Of a DNA stretch of 12,470 nucleotides, positions 1-6,919 are shown in pieces. The notes under the pieces were generated by a model. That model was not told the DNA's origin and ran no database searches. It saw only the letters and a program-made list of their open reading frames with translations. Made by a program: the position numbers and the translations under genes. Location: assembly GCA_030706065.1 (NCBI GenBank), contig JAUZPH010000059.1, positions 1 to 12,470 on the forward strand. Direction: 5' to 3'. Each line of letters begins with the position of its first letter. The first letter of the stretch is position 1. This DNA comes from Bacillota bacterium. Its GTDB lineage: Bacteria; Bacillota; Clostridia; Clostridiales; Clostridiaceae.

Positions 1-143
1 ATGGAGGGCGCATCCTGACTTATTGTAGCTTCCCCCTTCTGGTTCAAAACCTGCTTCAAATCTGGCTGGTTTATTGCAAACAATACGGCGGCTACAAGCC
101 ATACTATAAGCAATGCCCAGCGGTACTTTAACATTTTTTGCAT
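1..143 (-). CDS. MMPL/RND-family transporter, N-terminal fragment (cut by window edge)
   Basis: Translating the minus strand from the ATG at 143 gives 47 codons with no stop before the window ends. The start is supported by a GGGAGG ribosome binding site at 151-156, seven bases upstream. The peptide begins with a short basic segment, then a hydrophobic helix (about residues 9-23, WALLIVWLVAAVLFA), then a polar stretch containing NQPDLKQVLNQKG. This layout (helix 1 followed by a conserved 'PDL...' periplasmic start) is typical of Gram-positive MMPL/YdfJ-type RND permeases, which export lipids or drugs across the cytoplasmic membrane. The divergent TetR gene supports an efflux role, since such pairs are common. 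Only about 5% of a typical MMPL protein is visible, so family assignment rests on this short stretch plus context. Confidence 0.65.
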   Translation of the reverse strand, partial: MQKMLKYRWALLIVWLVAAVLFAINQPDLKQVLNQKGEATISQDAPS

Positions 144-192
144 AAATTATCCTCCCTTTACTAGACACCTGTTGAATTATTGACGTGTGTAT

Positions 193-222
193 ATTATAAT
201 TCGTATGTCGTATAATTTTCAA
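193..222 (-). promoter_or_regulatory. Predicted sigma-A promoter of the MMPL gene
   Basis: Read on the minus strand, TTGAAA (217-222) is followed after 18 bases by a perfect TATAAT (193-198). This is the right distance and orientation to drive the transporter starting at 143. The spacer contains one half (204-214) of the inverted repeat proposed as the TetR operator, so a bound repressor would block RNA polymerase directly. Confidence 0.6.
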
Positions 223-260
223 TCGTTAATGTACCATGTGTTTGTTGAATATACGACATA
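204..260. promoter_or_regulatory. Candidate TetR operator: split inverted repeat
   Basis: TATGTCGTATA at 204-214 is matched exactly by its reverse complement TATACGACATA at 250-260. The centres are 46 bases apart, in the 175-base gap between the divergent MMPL and TetR genes. The left copy lies inside the MMPL promoter spacer and the right copy lies between that promoter and the TetR gene. TetR regulators commonly bind repeats in exactly this position and control both genes. The repeat is seen in the sequence; its use by this TetR protein is inferred. Each 11-base copy is itself only weakly palindromic (TAT...ATA), so it could be two sites or two halves of one looped site. Confidence 0.5.
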
Positions 261-318
261 TTGAACTACAGTGTTGAAAACTTCAAAAAAAATTATCATA
301 TATCAGGAGGAGAGTATT

Positions 319-909
319 ATGGAACAACAGAAGGGTAACAGACGCGTCCGCAAGACAAAAAAACTGCTGCTGCAGGGACTGACTCAGCTTATGTCCGAGA
401 AAAAGATAAACAAGATTACTGTAAAGGAACTCACAGATCTCGTGGATGTCAACAGGGCTACCTTTTACCTTTACTATAAGGATATCTTTGATATGGTGGA
501 GAAGGTGGAAACGGAAATGTTTGATAGTATCAGCGAAGTCTTAGCGAATTATTTTGCCAAGGGTTTTGACTATGATAACTCTGTTGCATTTTTTACCTAT
601 GTTTTCGAGTTTGTCCAGGAATACGCAGACATGTGCAAGATATTGCTTGGCCCGGACGGTGATTATGCTTTTATAGAAAAGTTCAAGAAGTTTATTGGAT
701 ATGATTATTCGCCTGCAGAGGACAGTCAAGCAAAATTCAGAAACCGCTATGCCAAGCCCTTCGTTATATCCGGCTGCATCGGGGTCATCCAGCAGTGGCT
801 GGAGGATGATATGAAGACCCCAATAAAGGATATGGCGCTTCTTGTTGTGGAGCTTATCACAAACTGCGGTATGTTTCCGGATAATAGGCAGAAACCAATG
901 CTTAAATGA
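319..909 (+). CDS. TetR/AcrR-family transcriptional regulator
   Basis: A protein of 196 residues, the usual TetR size. The N-terminal helix-turn-helix spans about residues 15-58, with the recognisable core ITVKELTDLVDVNRATFYLYY and the TetR-type 'FY.YY.D' end of helix 3. The rest is a helical ligand-binding and dimerisation domain with no obvious specific family. The reading frame is open from a GTG at 271, but the ATG at 319 is preferred because AGGAGG (305-310) lies eight bases upstream and the DNA-binding domain begins shortly after it. The gene is divergent from the MMPL transporter and an inverted repeat lies between them, so it probably represses that transporter and itself. The ligand is unknown. 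No clear promoter could be assigned to this gene. Confidence 0.9.
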   Translation: MEQQKGNRRVRKTKKLLLQGLTQLMSEKKINKITVKELTDLVDVNRATFYLYYKDIFDMVEKVETEMFDSISEVLANYFAKGFDYDNSVAFFTYVFEFVQEYADMCKILLGPDGDYAFIEKFKKFIGYDYSPAEDSQAKFRNRYAKPFVISGCIGVIQQWLEDDMKTPIKDMALLVVELITNCGMFPDNRQKPMLK

Positions 910-1081
910 TACTACCTCCTTCATATCAGGTTAATTTGTAAAGGGAGCTGCCCGGCAGAAATCACATATAAATAACATAACTTTTTGATATTGATACTAT
1001 AATCACTTGTTACTATTTAAATACAGTAATTCTTAAAACATTTTAATGAAATCATGATAACGAAGAAAGAGGTCAACTATT

Positions 1082-1504
1082 ATGAATATAGCATTCTTTT
1101 TAACTCCAAAAAAAGATGTGGTTTTTGAAAAATCAACCAATACTATGAGACAGGCTATTGAAAGAATGGAATATCATACTTATACGGCAATTCCTATATT
1201 GGATGATAAGGGAAGGTACGTTGGAACCCTTACAGAGGGAGACCTCCTGTGGAAATTAAAGGCCACAGCAGATCTGGATTTTAAAAACACCAGCAAGGTA
1301 AAAATATCCGATATTTTTTTACATTCTGATATCAAGCCGGTTCATATTGATGCGAATATAGAAGACCTTATGGCCACTGCAATAAATCAGAACTTTGTGC
1401 CGGTGGTAGATGACAATAATGTATTTATAGGAATAATAAAAAGATCCGATATAATAACCTACTGTTATGAGAAGTTTTTTGCGGTTTTAAGAAAAAGCGC
1501 CTAA
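1082..1504 (+). CDS. Stand-alone tandem CBS-domain protein
   Basis: A protein of 140 residues made almost entirely of two CBS domains (a Bateman module). The first is at about residues 10-60 and ends GTLTEGDLLW; the second is at about 75-135 and ends GIIKRSDIITY. Both ends fit the common G-x-(I/L)-(T/K)-x-x-D pattern that contacts adenine nucleotides in this family. There is no attached enzyme or channel domain, so it likely acts as a small adenosine-nucleotide sensor with an unknown partner, or in stress response like other CBS-only proteins. The start is supported by AAAGAGG at 1066-1072. It stands alone between TetR and a GNAT gene on the opposite strand. No transcription terminator is evident after it. 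Confidence 0.88.
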   Translation: MNIAFFLTPKKDVVFEKSTNTMRQAIERMEYHTYTAIPILDDKGRYVGTLTEGDLLWKLKATADLDFKNTSKVKISDIFLHSDIKPVHIDANIEDLMATAINQNFVPVVDDNNVFIGIIKRSDIITYCYEKFFAVLRKSA

Positions 1505-1681
1505 CCTGCGGTATATCGGTAAATACCTTGAGATAGCCCTTATTCAACTGAACAGGCTCCGGGTTATCCCAAGGATATGTGCGTTGTGCAGTATATGATG
1601 AAGAATATCTTATGAAAATCGGGCTTTAGGTTTCCATGTAAACACGAACCTTTTCTGCAGCTTTAGTATGGATAATAGTAC
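1505..1681. other. Gap with short coding-like scraps, nothing assignable
   Basis: The 177 bases between the converging CBS and GNAT genes hold no full open frame. On the plus strand a short frame reads GYVRCAVYDEEYLMKIGL before a stop and resembles the end of a soluble protein, with further open stretches only if the frame is shifted. This could be the tail of a decayed gene, but no family can be named. No hairpin followed by a T-run is seen here for either converging gene. Confidence 0.2.
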
Positions 1682-2245
1682 TCATTTCGACATATAGTAA
1701 TCTTCTGACAAAAGTGCGTACATAGCAGCATCACAAATTCCTTGATTATTAGTATCCGCATTACGCAATGTACCCTCATATTGTAAGCCACATTTTAACA
1801 TTACCTTGCCTGAATTAGGATTTCTCGGATCATGGCGGGATTCAATACGCTTAACTCCAACTTTTTCAATTAAAAACGGAATAATCCCCTTGAATGCCTC
1901 AGACGTTATTCCTTTGTGCCACCATCTTCTTCCGATACAGTAACCAATATGTACCATATCAATTTCTTCATTCATATGAACGACACTGATGCTGCCAATA
2001 GGCTCGTTTCCATTTTCCTTCAGCACAATTGCCCACTGATAAAACTTTTCGTCAGAATAACTTTTAATCCAGTCGGACAATATACTTCCTGATACTTCAA
2101 CAGATTTATGTGATGGCCAGACCAGGAATTTTGTTACCTCCGAGTCGCTAGCCCAATTATCGAACATAGCCTGAGCATCTAATGCATCAAATTTACGTAA
2201 TACCAATCTAGCTGTTTCTATTTGTCCAGTGCCTAAATGTTTCAT
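1682..2245 (-). CDS. GNAT-family N-acetyltransferase (RimJ/RimL-like)
   Basis: A protein of 187 residues from the ATG at 2245. It opens with IETARLVLRKF (residues 9-19), the hallmark first strand of the RimJ/RimL (Acetyltransf_3) branch. GYCIGRRWWHKGITSEA (about 101-117) covers the acetyl-CoA pyrophosphate-binding turn, and N-x-x-S-G-K-V-M-L-K-C-G (about 142-153) is the conserved late motif NxxSxxVxxKxGF. It should transfer acetyl from acetyl-CoA to an amine: protein N-termini in the Rim branch, or small molecules in resistance enzymes. The target here is unknown. An upstream in-frame ATG at 2290 is less likely, because GGAGG at 2252-2256 sits six bases before 2245 and the predicted promoter lies at 2271-2298, which would place 2290 outside the transcript. 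Neighbours offer no functional clue. Confidence 0.9.
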   Translation of the reverse strand: MKHLGTGQIETARLVLRKFDALDAQAMFDNWASDSEVTKFLVWPSHKSVEVSGSILSDWIKSYSDEKFYQWAIVLKENGNEPIGSISVVHMNEEIDMVHIGYCIGRRWWHKGITSEAFKGIIPFLIEKVGVKRIESRHDPRNPNSGKVMLKCGLQYEGTLRNADTNNQGICDAAMYALLSEDYYMSK

Positions 2246-2270
2246 TACTAGCCTCCAGTTATATAATTTA

Positions 2271-2298
2271 TTTATATTAGATTTTATCATATATTCAA
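2271..2298 (-). promoter_or_regulatory. Predicted promoter of the GNAT gene
   Basis: On the minus strand TTGAAT (2293-2298) and TATAAA (2271-2276) are separated by 16 bases. This predicts a start of transcription near 2264 and a leader of about 19 bases before the ATG at 2245. It favours that start over the upstream ATG at 2290. Confidence 0.45.
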
Positions 2299-2797
2299 AT
2301 GCATGGGAATAAAAGCATCAATATTACGCGCAACTTCGGATACATTACTCATGTATTTTTCAGCATGTAACGAGAAGCTGCAGAAATGCCCAATATCAAT
2401 CATCAAGCGATGCAAAAATTAGGTGCTGCATAAGTATATTAATAATTCATTTTTTATACCATCCTACCTCTTAGCTTATTGTACATGCTGTTTGGCGCAG
2501 TCAATTTATTTATAAAGCCAGACTAAGGCTCTGTTCCAAAATAATGGTAGTTGGATTTGATAGACAAGCCTTACACTTAACCGTATGTCATTTCCGGCAT
2601 GGAACTCACAGACTTCAGATCGCAAACCCTGAGCCCTGCACTGCTGAAGGCAACAGCCAGGAGCATATCCATTACGCTGAAACCCGAGTTACAAGCCTTC
2701 CTCAGGAAGTTCCATTTTAGCCATGCTTTACAACATAGCCTTAGTCAGACATACAAAATATATTTGTTCACTACATAATTTTTATAGCATGTACAAC
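2299..2797. other. About 500 bases without a convincing gene; possibly decayed DNA
   Basis: No convincing gene is seen. The longest plus-strand frame is 59 codons, ATG 2599 to stop 2778 (peptide beginning MELTDFRSQTLSPALLK). It lacks a good ribosome binding site and matches no family I recognise. The opposite strand across 2605-2720 is also open for about 45 codons with hydrophobic content (SVMDMLLAVAFSSAGLRV) and ends at a stop, so this could be the tail of a degraded gene. GGCTCTGTTCCAAAATAATG at 2527-2546 is reminiscent of the ends of some insertion sequences (GGCTCTGTT...), but no transposase or second end is visible. Confidence 0.3.
2479..2796. repeat. Widely spaced 11-base inverted repeat
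   Basis: TTGTACATGCT (2479-2489) and its exact reverse complement AGCATGTACAA (2786-2796) bracket the gene-poor stretch, and the right copy abuts the strong hairpin at 2798. They could be the ends of a decayed small element, but no flanking target duplication was seen and chance is possible. Confidence 0.25.
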
Positions 2798-2841
2798 GGG
2801 AGCTCTGCATAATGCATCTTCATTATGCAGAGCTCCCTTTT
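2798..2841. terminator. Strong 17-bp hairpin downstream of the opp operon
   Basis: GGGAGCTCTGCATAATG (2798-2814) pairs perfectly with 2821-2837 across the six-base loop CATCTT. It lies 52 bases beyond the oppF stop codon, the expected place for the end of the opp transcript. The adjoining T-run (TTTT, 2838-2841) is on the plus-strand side; read in the operon's direction the hairpin is followed by GTTGTAC, not by Ts. It may therefore act as a stabilising or processing 3' end, or terminate transcription entering from the left, rather than being a textbook intrinsic terminator for opp. Confidence 0.6.
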
Positions 2842-2889
2842 ACATCCCTGAAGTGTTATGAAGCGGCTGAAAATCAGCTTCCGACCGTT

Positions 2890-3819
2890 TCATTTATTTA
2901 TCCATTTTACAAACTCTTCACCGGTAGCAATCACATAGTGAGTGCCGCCGGCATTCTGTTTAATACCTTTTGCATAGTCTATTCCGCTGGAGGCATAATC
3001 ATAGGCTTCGGATATCCTTGTCTTTTCCACGATGGGATTTGGGTGCGGGATTGCCGATAACAGGGACCTTGTATATGGATGAATCGGATTTGAGAAAATC
3101 TCTTCCTTTGTCCCGGTCTCAAGCAAGTACCCCAAGTGCAGCACTCCAATCCTGTCAGAAATATATTTTACCATGGATAGATCATGAGCAATAAACAAAA
3201 GCGCCGCCTTTGTCTCCTGCTGAATATCCTTCATTAAATTCACAACCTGTGACTGGATGGATACATCAAGAGCACTTATGGCTTCATCAGCTATTATCAA
3301 TTTTGGATTCATTATGAGAGCTCTCGCTATTCCTATACGCTGCCTCTGGCCGCCGGAAAACTGGTGGGGATATCTGCCGGCATGCTCCTTAGACAGCCCA
3401 ACCTTATCCAATATCCTGTACACCTTCTCTTCCCGTTCTTCCCTGCTGCTGTACAACTTATGGATATCCAACCCCTGGGCAATGATGTCCAATACTTTTT
3501 TACGGGGATTCAGTGATGCCATCGGGTCCTGGAATATCATCTGCATATTAATTCTCAGATGCTTTCTGTCCTTTTCGGACAATTTACCGGAGATATCTGT
3601 CCCATCAAAAGTTATTTTACCGGCGGTGGGGTCATACAAACGGATTATGGAACGCCCGATGGTTGACTTCCCGCTTCCTGATTCTCCCACCAGCCCATAT
3701 GTTTCCCCCGGATATATTTCGAAGGAAACGCCGTTTACAGCTTTCACTGTGAGCTTCCTGCTTATTCTGAAATACTGCTTTAAATCCTTTACCTCCAGCA
3801 AAGGCTGCCTATTCTGCAT
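2890..3819 (-). CDS. oppF: Oligopeptide ABC transporter ATP-binding protein OppF
   Basis: A protein of 309 residues, one of the two nucleotide-binding subunits that power peptide import. All catalytic elements are present: Walker A GESGSGKST at 45-53, Q-loop FQDP at 96-99, signature FSGGQRQR at 154-161, Walker B LIIADE at 174-179 with SALD D-loop after it, and the switch histidine in IAHD at about 212. The C-terminal oligopeptide-binding-type extension carries HPYTRSLLSAIPHPNP (about 247-262) and ends with THYVIATGEEFVKW, typical of OppF/DppF in Clostridia. Its start overlaps the end of oppD by 11 bases, implying translational coupling. It is the last gene of the operon, with a strong hairpin about 50 bases downstream. 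It is distinguished from OppD by its position and by the 'SAIPHPNP' tail; substrate size class (Opp, Dpp or App) cannot be decided. Confidence 0.95.
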   Translation of the reverse strand: MQNRQPLLEVKDLKQYFRISRKLTVKAVNGVSFEIYPGETYGLVGESGSGKSTIGRSIIRLYDPTAGKITFDGTDISGKLSEKDRKHLRINMQMIFQDPMASLNPRKKVLDIIAQGLDIHKLYSSREEREEKVYRILDKVGLSKEHAGRYPHQFSGGQRQRIGIARALIMNPKLIIADEAISALDVSIQSQVVNLMKDIQQETKAALLFIAHDLSMVKYISDRIGVLHLGYLLETGTKEEIFSNPIHPYTRSLLSAIPHPNPIVEKTRISEAYDYASSGIDYAKGIKQNAGGTHYVIATGEEFVKWINK

Positions 3820-4888
3820 TTTCCCCCGCCTCCTTCAGCATTCTGTCTATCCTGTTTCTCAGTTCAACAGGCATATCCACCTTTGGTGCTTTTTCATGCA
3901 GCAGCCAGGTAGCCGCATAATGGGTATCGGTGATTTTGATCATCGGAGGCTCCAGCCGGGTATCGATATGCAGGGCATAAATATTTCTGGGAGCAAAAGG
4001 GTCTCCTTCAATTTTATTTGCCAGATTAGGCGGCGATCCCGGTATTGTGTAGAGCTTATCGTCCTTTGTATCCAAATCCGGCATTGCCGATAATAGCCCC
4101 CAGGTATAGGGATGCCTCGGATTATAGAATATTTCATCCACTGTCCCCTTTTCCACTATTCTTCCGGCATACATTACTGCCACATAATCCGCTACCTTTG
4201 CTACAACGCCCAAATCATGGGTAATATATATGACAGAAATATTCAATTTCTTTTGAAGACTCTTGATGAGCTCCAATATCTTTGCCTGTATCGTAACATC
4301 CAAGGCCGTAGTAGGCTCGTCACATATCAGGAGATCAGGATTGCAGGCAAGTGCAATGGCTATTACAACCCTCTGCCTCATTCCTCCTGAAAGCTGATGG
4401 GGATAGTTTTTTATACGCTTTTGTGCGTCTACGATGCCAACAAGCTCCAGTAATTCAACCGCTCTTTTATATGCTTCCTTCCTGGGGGTTTTAAAATGCC
4501 GGATCATTCCCTCGGCAATCTGAGCGCCGATGGTCATTGTAGGATTCAAGGAAGTCATAGGGTCCTGGAATATCATTGCTATACGCTTTCCGTTTATCCG
4601 TGCTCTCATTTCCTTCTTTGAAAGCTTAAGTATATCCACTTCAATCTTCTCGCCATTTCTATAGTAAGTGAAATTGATGGAGCCGGAATTAACTTCCCCG
4701 TTGCTGCTCAATATGCCCATGGCTGCCTTCATGGTAACGGACTTGCCGCTGCCGCTTTCCCCTACTATTGCCAGGGTTTCACCCTTGTATAAATCCAGTT
4801 CCACGCCTCTTATTGCATTTACTCTGCCGGATGAGGTCTTGAAGGAGATGGATAAATCCTTTATTGATAATACTTTTTCTCTTTCCAT
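3809..4888 (-). CDS. oppD: Oligopeptide ABC transporter ATP-binding protein OppD
   Basis: A protein of 359 residues, the second ATPase of the importer. Walker A GESGSGKS is at 43-50, Q-loop FQDPMTSLNP at 107-116, signature LSGGMRQR at 166-173, Walker B LLICDEP at 186-192, TALD at 194-197, and the switch histidine ITHD at about 224. The C-terminal region (about 281-330) has IPGSPPNLA followed by GDPFAPRN and DTHYAATW. In many OppD/DppD proteins the equivalent segment reads GCxFxxRC and carries cysteines for an iron-sulphur cluster. Here the positions are Asp and Asn, so no cluster is expected; this variant also occurs in other clostridial OppD proteins. The gene starts 13 bases after oppC with AGGAGGG (4897-4903) in the gap, and its end overlaps oppF. 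Confidence 0.95.
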   Translation of the reverse strand: MEREKVLSIKDLSISFKTSSGRVNAIRGVELDLYKGETLAIVGESGSGKSVTMKAAMGILSSNGEVNSGSINFTYYRNGEKIEVDILKLSKKEMRARINGKRIAMIFQDPMTSLNPTMTIGAQIAEGMIRHFKTPRKEAYKRAVELLELVGIVDAQKRIKNYPHQLSGGMRQRVVIAIALACNPDLLICDEPTTALDVTIQAKILELIKSLQKKLNISVIYITHDLGVVAKVADYVAVMYAGRIVEKGTVDEIFYNPRHPYTWGLLSAMPDLDTKDDKLYTIPGSPPNLANKIEGDPFAPRNIYALHIDTRLEPPMIKITDTHYAATWLLHEKAPKVDMPVELRNRIDRMLKEAGENAE

Positions 4889-4901
4889 CTATCCTGCCCT
4901 C

Positions 4902-5966
4902 CTATATTTCTTTCATTCTGGGGTCAAAGGCATCCCTTATACCATCAGCCAGCATGTTAAAACTCAGCATTATTACTGCAAGCACTATCACCGGAGGCAT
5001 TATCATGTAAGGATGAGTTGTAAAAGACTTGAAGGCGTCACTTATTAACGATCCTAAAGAAGCCATCGGAGCCGGAACCCCAAGCCCTATGAAGGCAAGA
5101 AATGCTTCAGTAAATATGGCATTCGGTATGGAGAACATCGTATTTGTGATTATCTGGCCAAAGATATTCGGAAGAATTTCCTTGAATATAATAAAGAAAT
5201 TTCTTGCGCCCAGGGTCTTGGAGGCCAGGACAAATTCCTGTTCCTTTAATTTGAGTATCTGCGCTCTGGCTATACGGCTCATGCCAATCCAGCCCGTGAT
5301 CATAATGGAAAAAGTAATGGTTGCAAGTCCCGGTTTTAACACAATAATGAGTAAGGTTACAATTACAAGGTTGGGAATACCGTTTAATATCTCGGCAAAC
5401 CGCTGCATTGCATTATCCACTGCTCCGCCAAAGTAGCCTGAGATCAGGCCGTAACTGAGGCCGAATATCATATCAACCAAAACCGCCACCAGTGAAATAT
5501 AAAGAGAAATTCTTGTACCCATCCATGTTCTGGTGAAAATATCCCTGCCTAGGACATCTGTACCAAACCAGTAGTAGAGGTTCTCTTTTCCCGTACTGCT
5601 TCCGTTAGCCGATACATATTTATTAATTTTGACCTTTCCCGTTGATGTGTTCATGGTCTCGCTGCCGTCAAGTATTCCGAGCTTCTCCATTCCGGGAACC
5701 CTCGGTGCCATGTTTTGATTGGATATAATTTGTCCATCATAGGTGCGTCCATCCAGGCTTACCCCAATAATGGCCATTAAGGTGATGAGTATGATACAAA
5801 CCAGGCCTATCATTGCCCCTTTATTCCTTTTAAAACGGTTCAGTACATCCTTCCAGTAAGGCTGACTGGCATAGTTCCTGTCAACATGGGCCAGATTTTC
5901 TTCTCCAACCAATTCAAAATCATTGGGCAGAAATTCCACCCTTTGTTCCATCAGTTCACTACTCAT
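4902..5966 (-). CDS. oppC: Oligopeptide ABC transporter permease OppC
   Basis: A protein of 354 residues, one of the two membrane channel subunits. It has a cytoplasmic N-terminus of about 50 residues, a first helix at about 51-70, a soluble external segment at about 72-130, then FGTDVLGRDIFTR (134-146), the well-known OppC/DppC motif leading into the binding-protein-dependent transport domain. The EAA loop that docks on the ATPases is at about 244-267 (LASKTLGARNFF). Five further hydrophobic helices follow from about 154 onward. The ATG at 5966 has AGGAGG (5973-5978) six bases upstream, inside the end of oppB. The eight-base overlap with oppB suggests coupled translation. The longish first external loop is usual for this subfamily. 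Confidence 0.95.
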   Translation of the reverse strand: MSSELMEQRVEFLPNDFELVGEENLAHVDRNYASQPYWKDVLNRFKRNKGAMIGLVCIILITLMAIIGVSLDGRTYDGQIISNQNMAPRVPGMEKLGILDGSETMNTSTGKVKINKYVSANGSSTGKENLYYWFGTDVLGRDIFTRTWMGTRISLYISLVAVLVDMIFGLSYGLISGYFGGAVDNAMQRFAEILNGIPNLVIVTLLIIVLKPGLATITFSIMITGWIGMSRIARAQILKLKEQEFVLASKTLGARNFFIIFKEILPNIFGQIITNTMFSIPNAIFTEAFLAFIGLGVPAPMASLGSLISDAFKSFTTHPYMIMPPVIVLAVIMLSFNMLADGIRDAFDPRMKEI

Positions 5967-6900
5967 GATTATCCTCCTTTGCCAGCCTTATTCTTGGATC
6001 GATAACGCCGTATAATATATCTACCGCAAGCATAATTCCGATATACATGGCGCTGTAAATAAACGTCAGGGCCACCACGACATTATAATCATTCGATTGA
6101 ATGGCAGTCACCAGAAGGCTTCCTATTCCGGGAATTGAGAATATCTTTTCAATAACCAGGCTTCCTGTCATTAACCCTACAATGAGAGGTGCCAGAACTG
6201 TGATAATGGGAATCAAGGCATTTCTTAACTCATGTCTAAAAATTAAGCCAAACCCGCTTATGCCTTTGCTTTCCGCCAAAAGTATATAGTCCGAGCCGAG
6301 CACCTCCAGCATCTCCGTTCTTGTAAAACGTGCTATGGTTGCAACGGTAAACATACACAGGGCAATGGTGGGAAGTACAGAGGATTTCATTGAGTTATCT
6401 GTTGAATACAGCAGCGGCAGCCATTTTAGTTTATATCCCAAAGTATACGATAAGGCCAGTGCAAATACATAAGAAGGCAGGCTGACACCCAAAACCGAAA
6501 TCACAGTAGTTGCAGTATCCCAAATGGTGTTGTGCTTCAGAGCAGCTATTATACCAAGGATCAATCCCACCACTGTTCCCAGTAAAACAGCCTGTCCCCC
6601 AATTCTCAGTGATACGGGCAGCCGGCTGTGCAGCAATTCGGAAATCGGTGTATTTTTAGATATTGTATATGAAACTCCGAAGTCTCCCGTAAGCATGTTC
6701 TTTACATAATTAACAAACCTTATAAATACCGATTTATCCAGGCCATACTTTGCATTCAGAAGTGTAATCTGATCTGCTGTCAGCTTCTCGTCATTGAAGG
6801 GAGAACCGGGCATTAATTCAAGCATAAGGAATAGTATCAATAGAATTGCGAGCAAAGTGGCTAAAGAAATTAATATTCTCTTCAGCAAATATTTTTTCAC
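5959..6900 (-). CDS. oppB: Oligopeptide ABC transporter permease OppB
   Basis: A protein of 313 residues, partner permease of OppC. The first helix (about 8-30) is followed by the OppB/DppB signature of an external loop with MPGSPF and a conserved GDFGVSYT (about 72-79). Several more helices follow, then an EAA loop at about 205-230 (LLAESKGISG...HELRNALIP), and it ends with the typical DILYGVIDPRIRL. The frame can also begin at a TTG at 6906, but GTG at 6900 is chosen because AGGAG (6910-6914) is then nine bases away rather than three. The resulting MKKYLLKRIL N-terminus matches the family. The gene is preceded by the structured intergenic element ending at 6920, only five bases from the ribosome binding site, so that element may influence oppB expression. 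Confidence 0.95.
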   Translation of the reverse strand: MKKYLLKRILISLATLLAILLILFLMLELMPGSPFNDEKLTADQITLLNAKYGLDKSVFIRFVNYVKNMLTGDFGVSYTISKNTPISELLHSRLPVSLRIGGQAVLLGTVVGLILGIIAALKHNTIWDTATTVISVLGVSLPSYVFALALSYTLGYKLKWLPLLYSTDNSMKSSVLPTIALCMFTVATIARFTRTEMLEVLGSDYILLAESKGISGFGLIFRHELRNALIPIITVLAPLIVGLMTGSLVIEKIFSIPGIGSLLVTAIQSNDYNVVVALTFIYSAMYIGIMLAVDILYGVIDPRIRLAKEDNHE

Positions 6901-6919
6901 GATCAACCGCTCCTTTAAA

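Noticed and set aside
271..318. Upstream GTG start extending the TetR protein by 16 residues
   Set aside because: The extension has no ribosome binding site and precedes a strong AGGAGG at the correct distance from the ATG at 319; the added residues are not TetR-like.
541..924. 127-codon minus-strand frame antisense to TetR
   Set aside because: It is a shadow of the TetR gene; its product resembles no family and the TetR frame explains the region.
1624..1653. Imperfect hairpin (AGGTTTCC...GAACCT) between the CBS and GNAT genes as a shared terminator
   Set aside because: The stem is short with several mismatches and no T-run follows in either direction.
2812..3060. 82-codon plus-strand frame beginning inside the hairpin
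   Set aside because: It starts within the hairpin loop region, lacks a ribosome binding site and runs antisense into the end of oppF.
3257..4093. 278-codon plus-strand frame across the oppF/oppD junction
   Set aside because: Antisense to two clear ATPase genes; the translation lacks domain features and has the irregular composition of a shadow frame.
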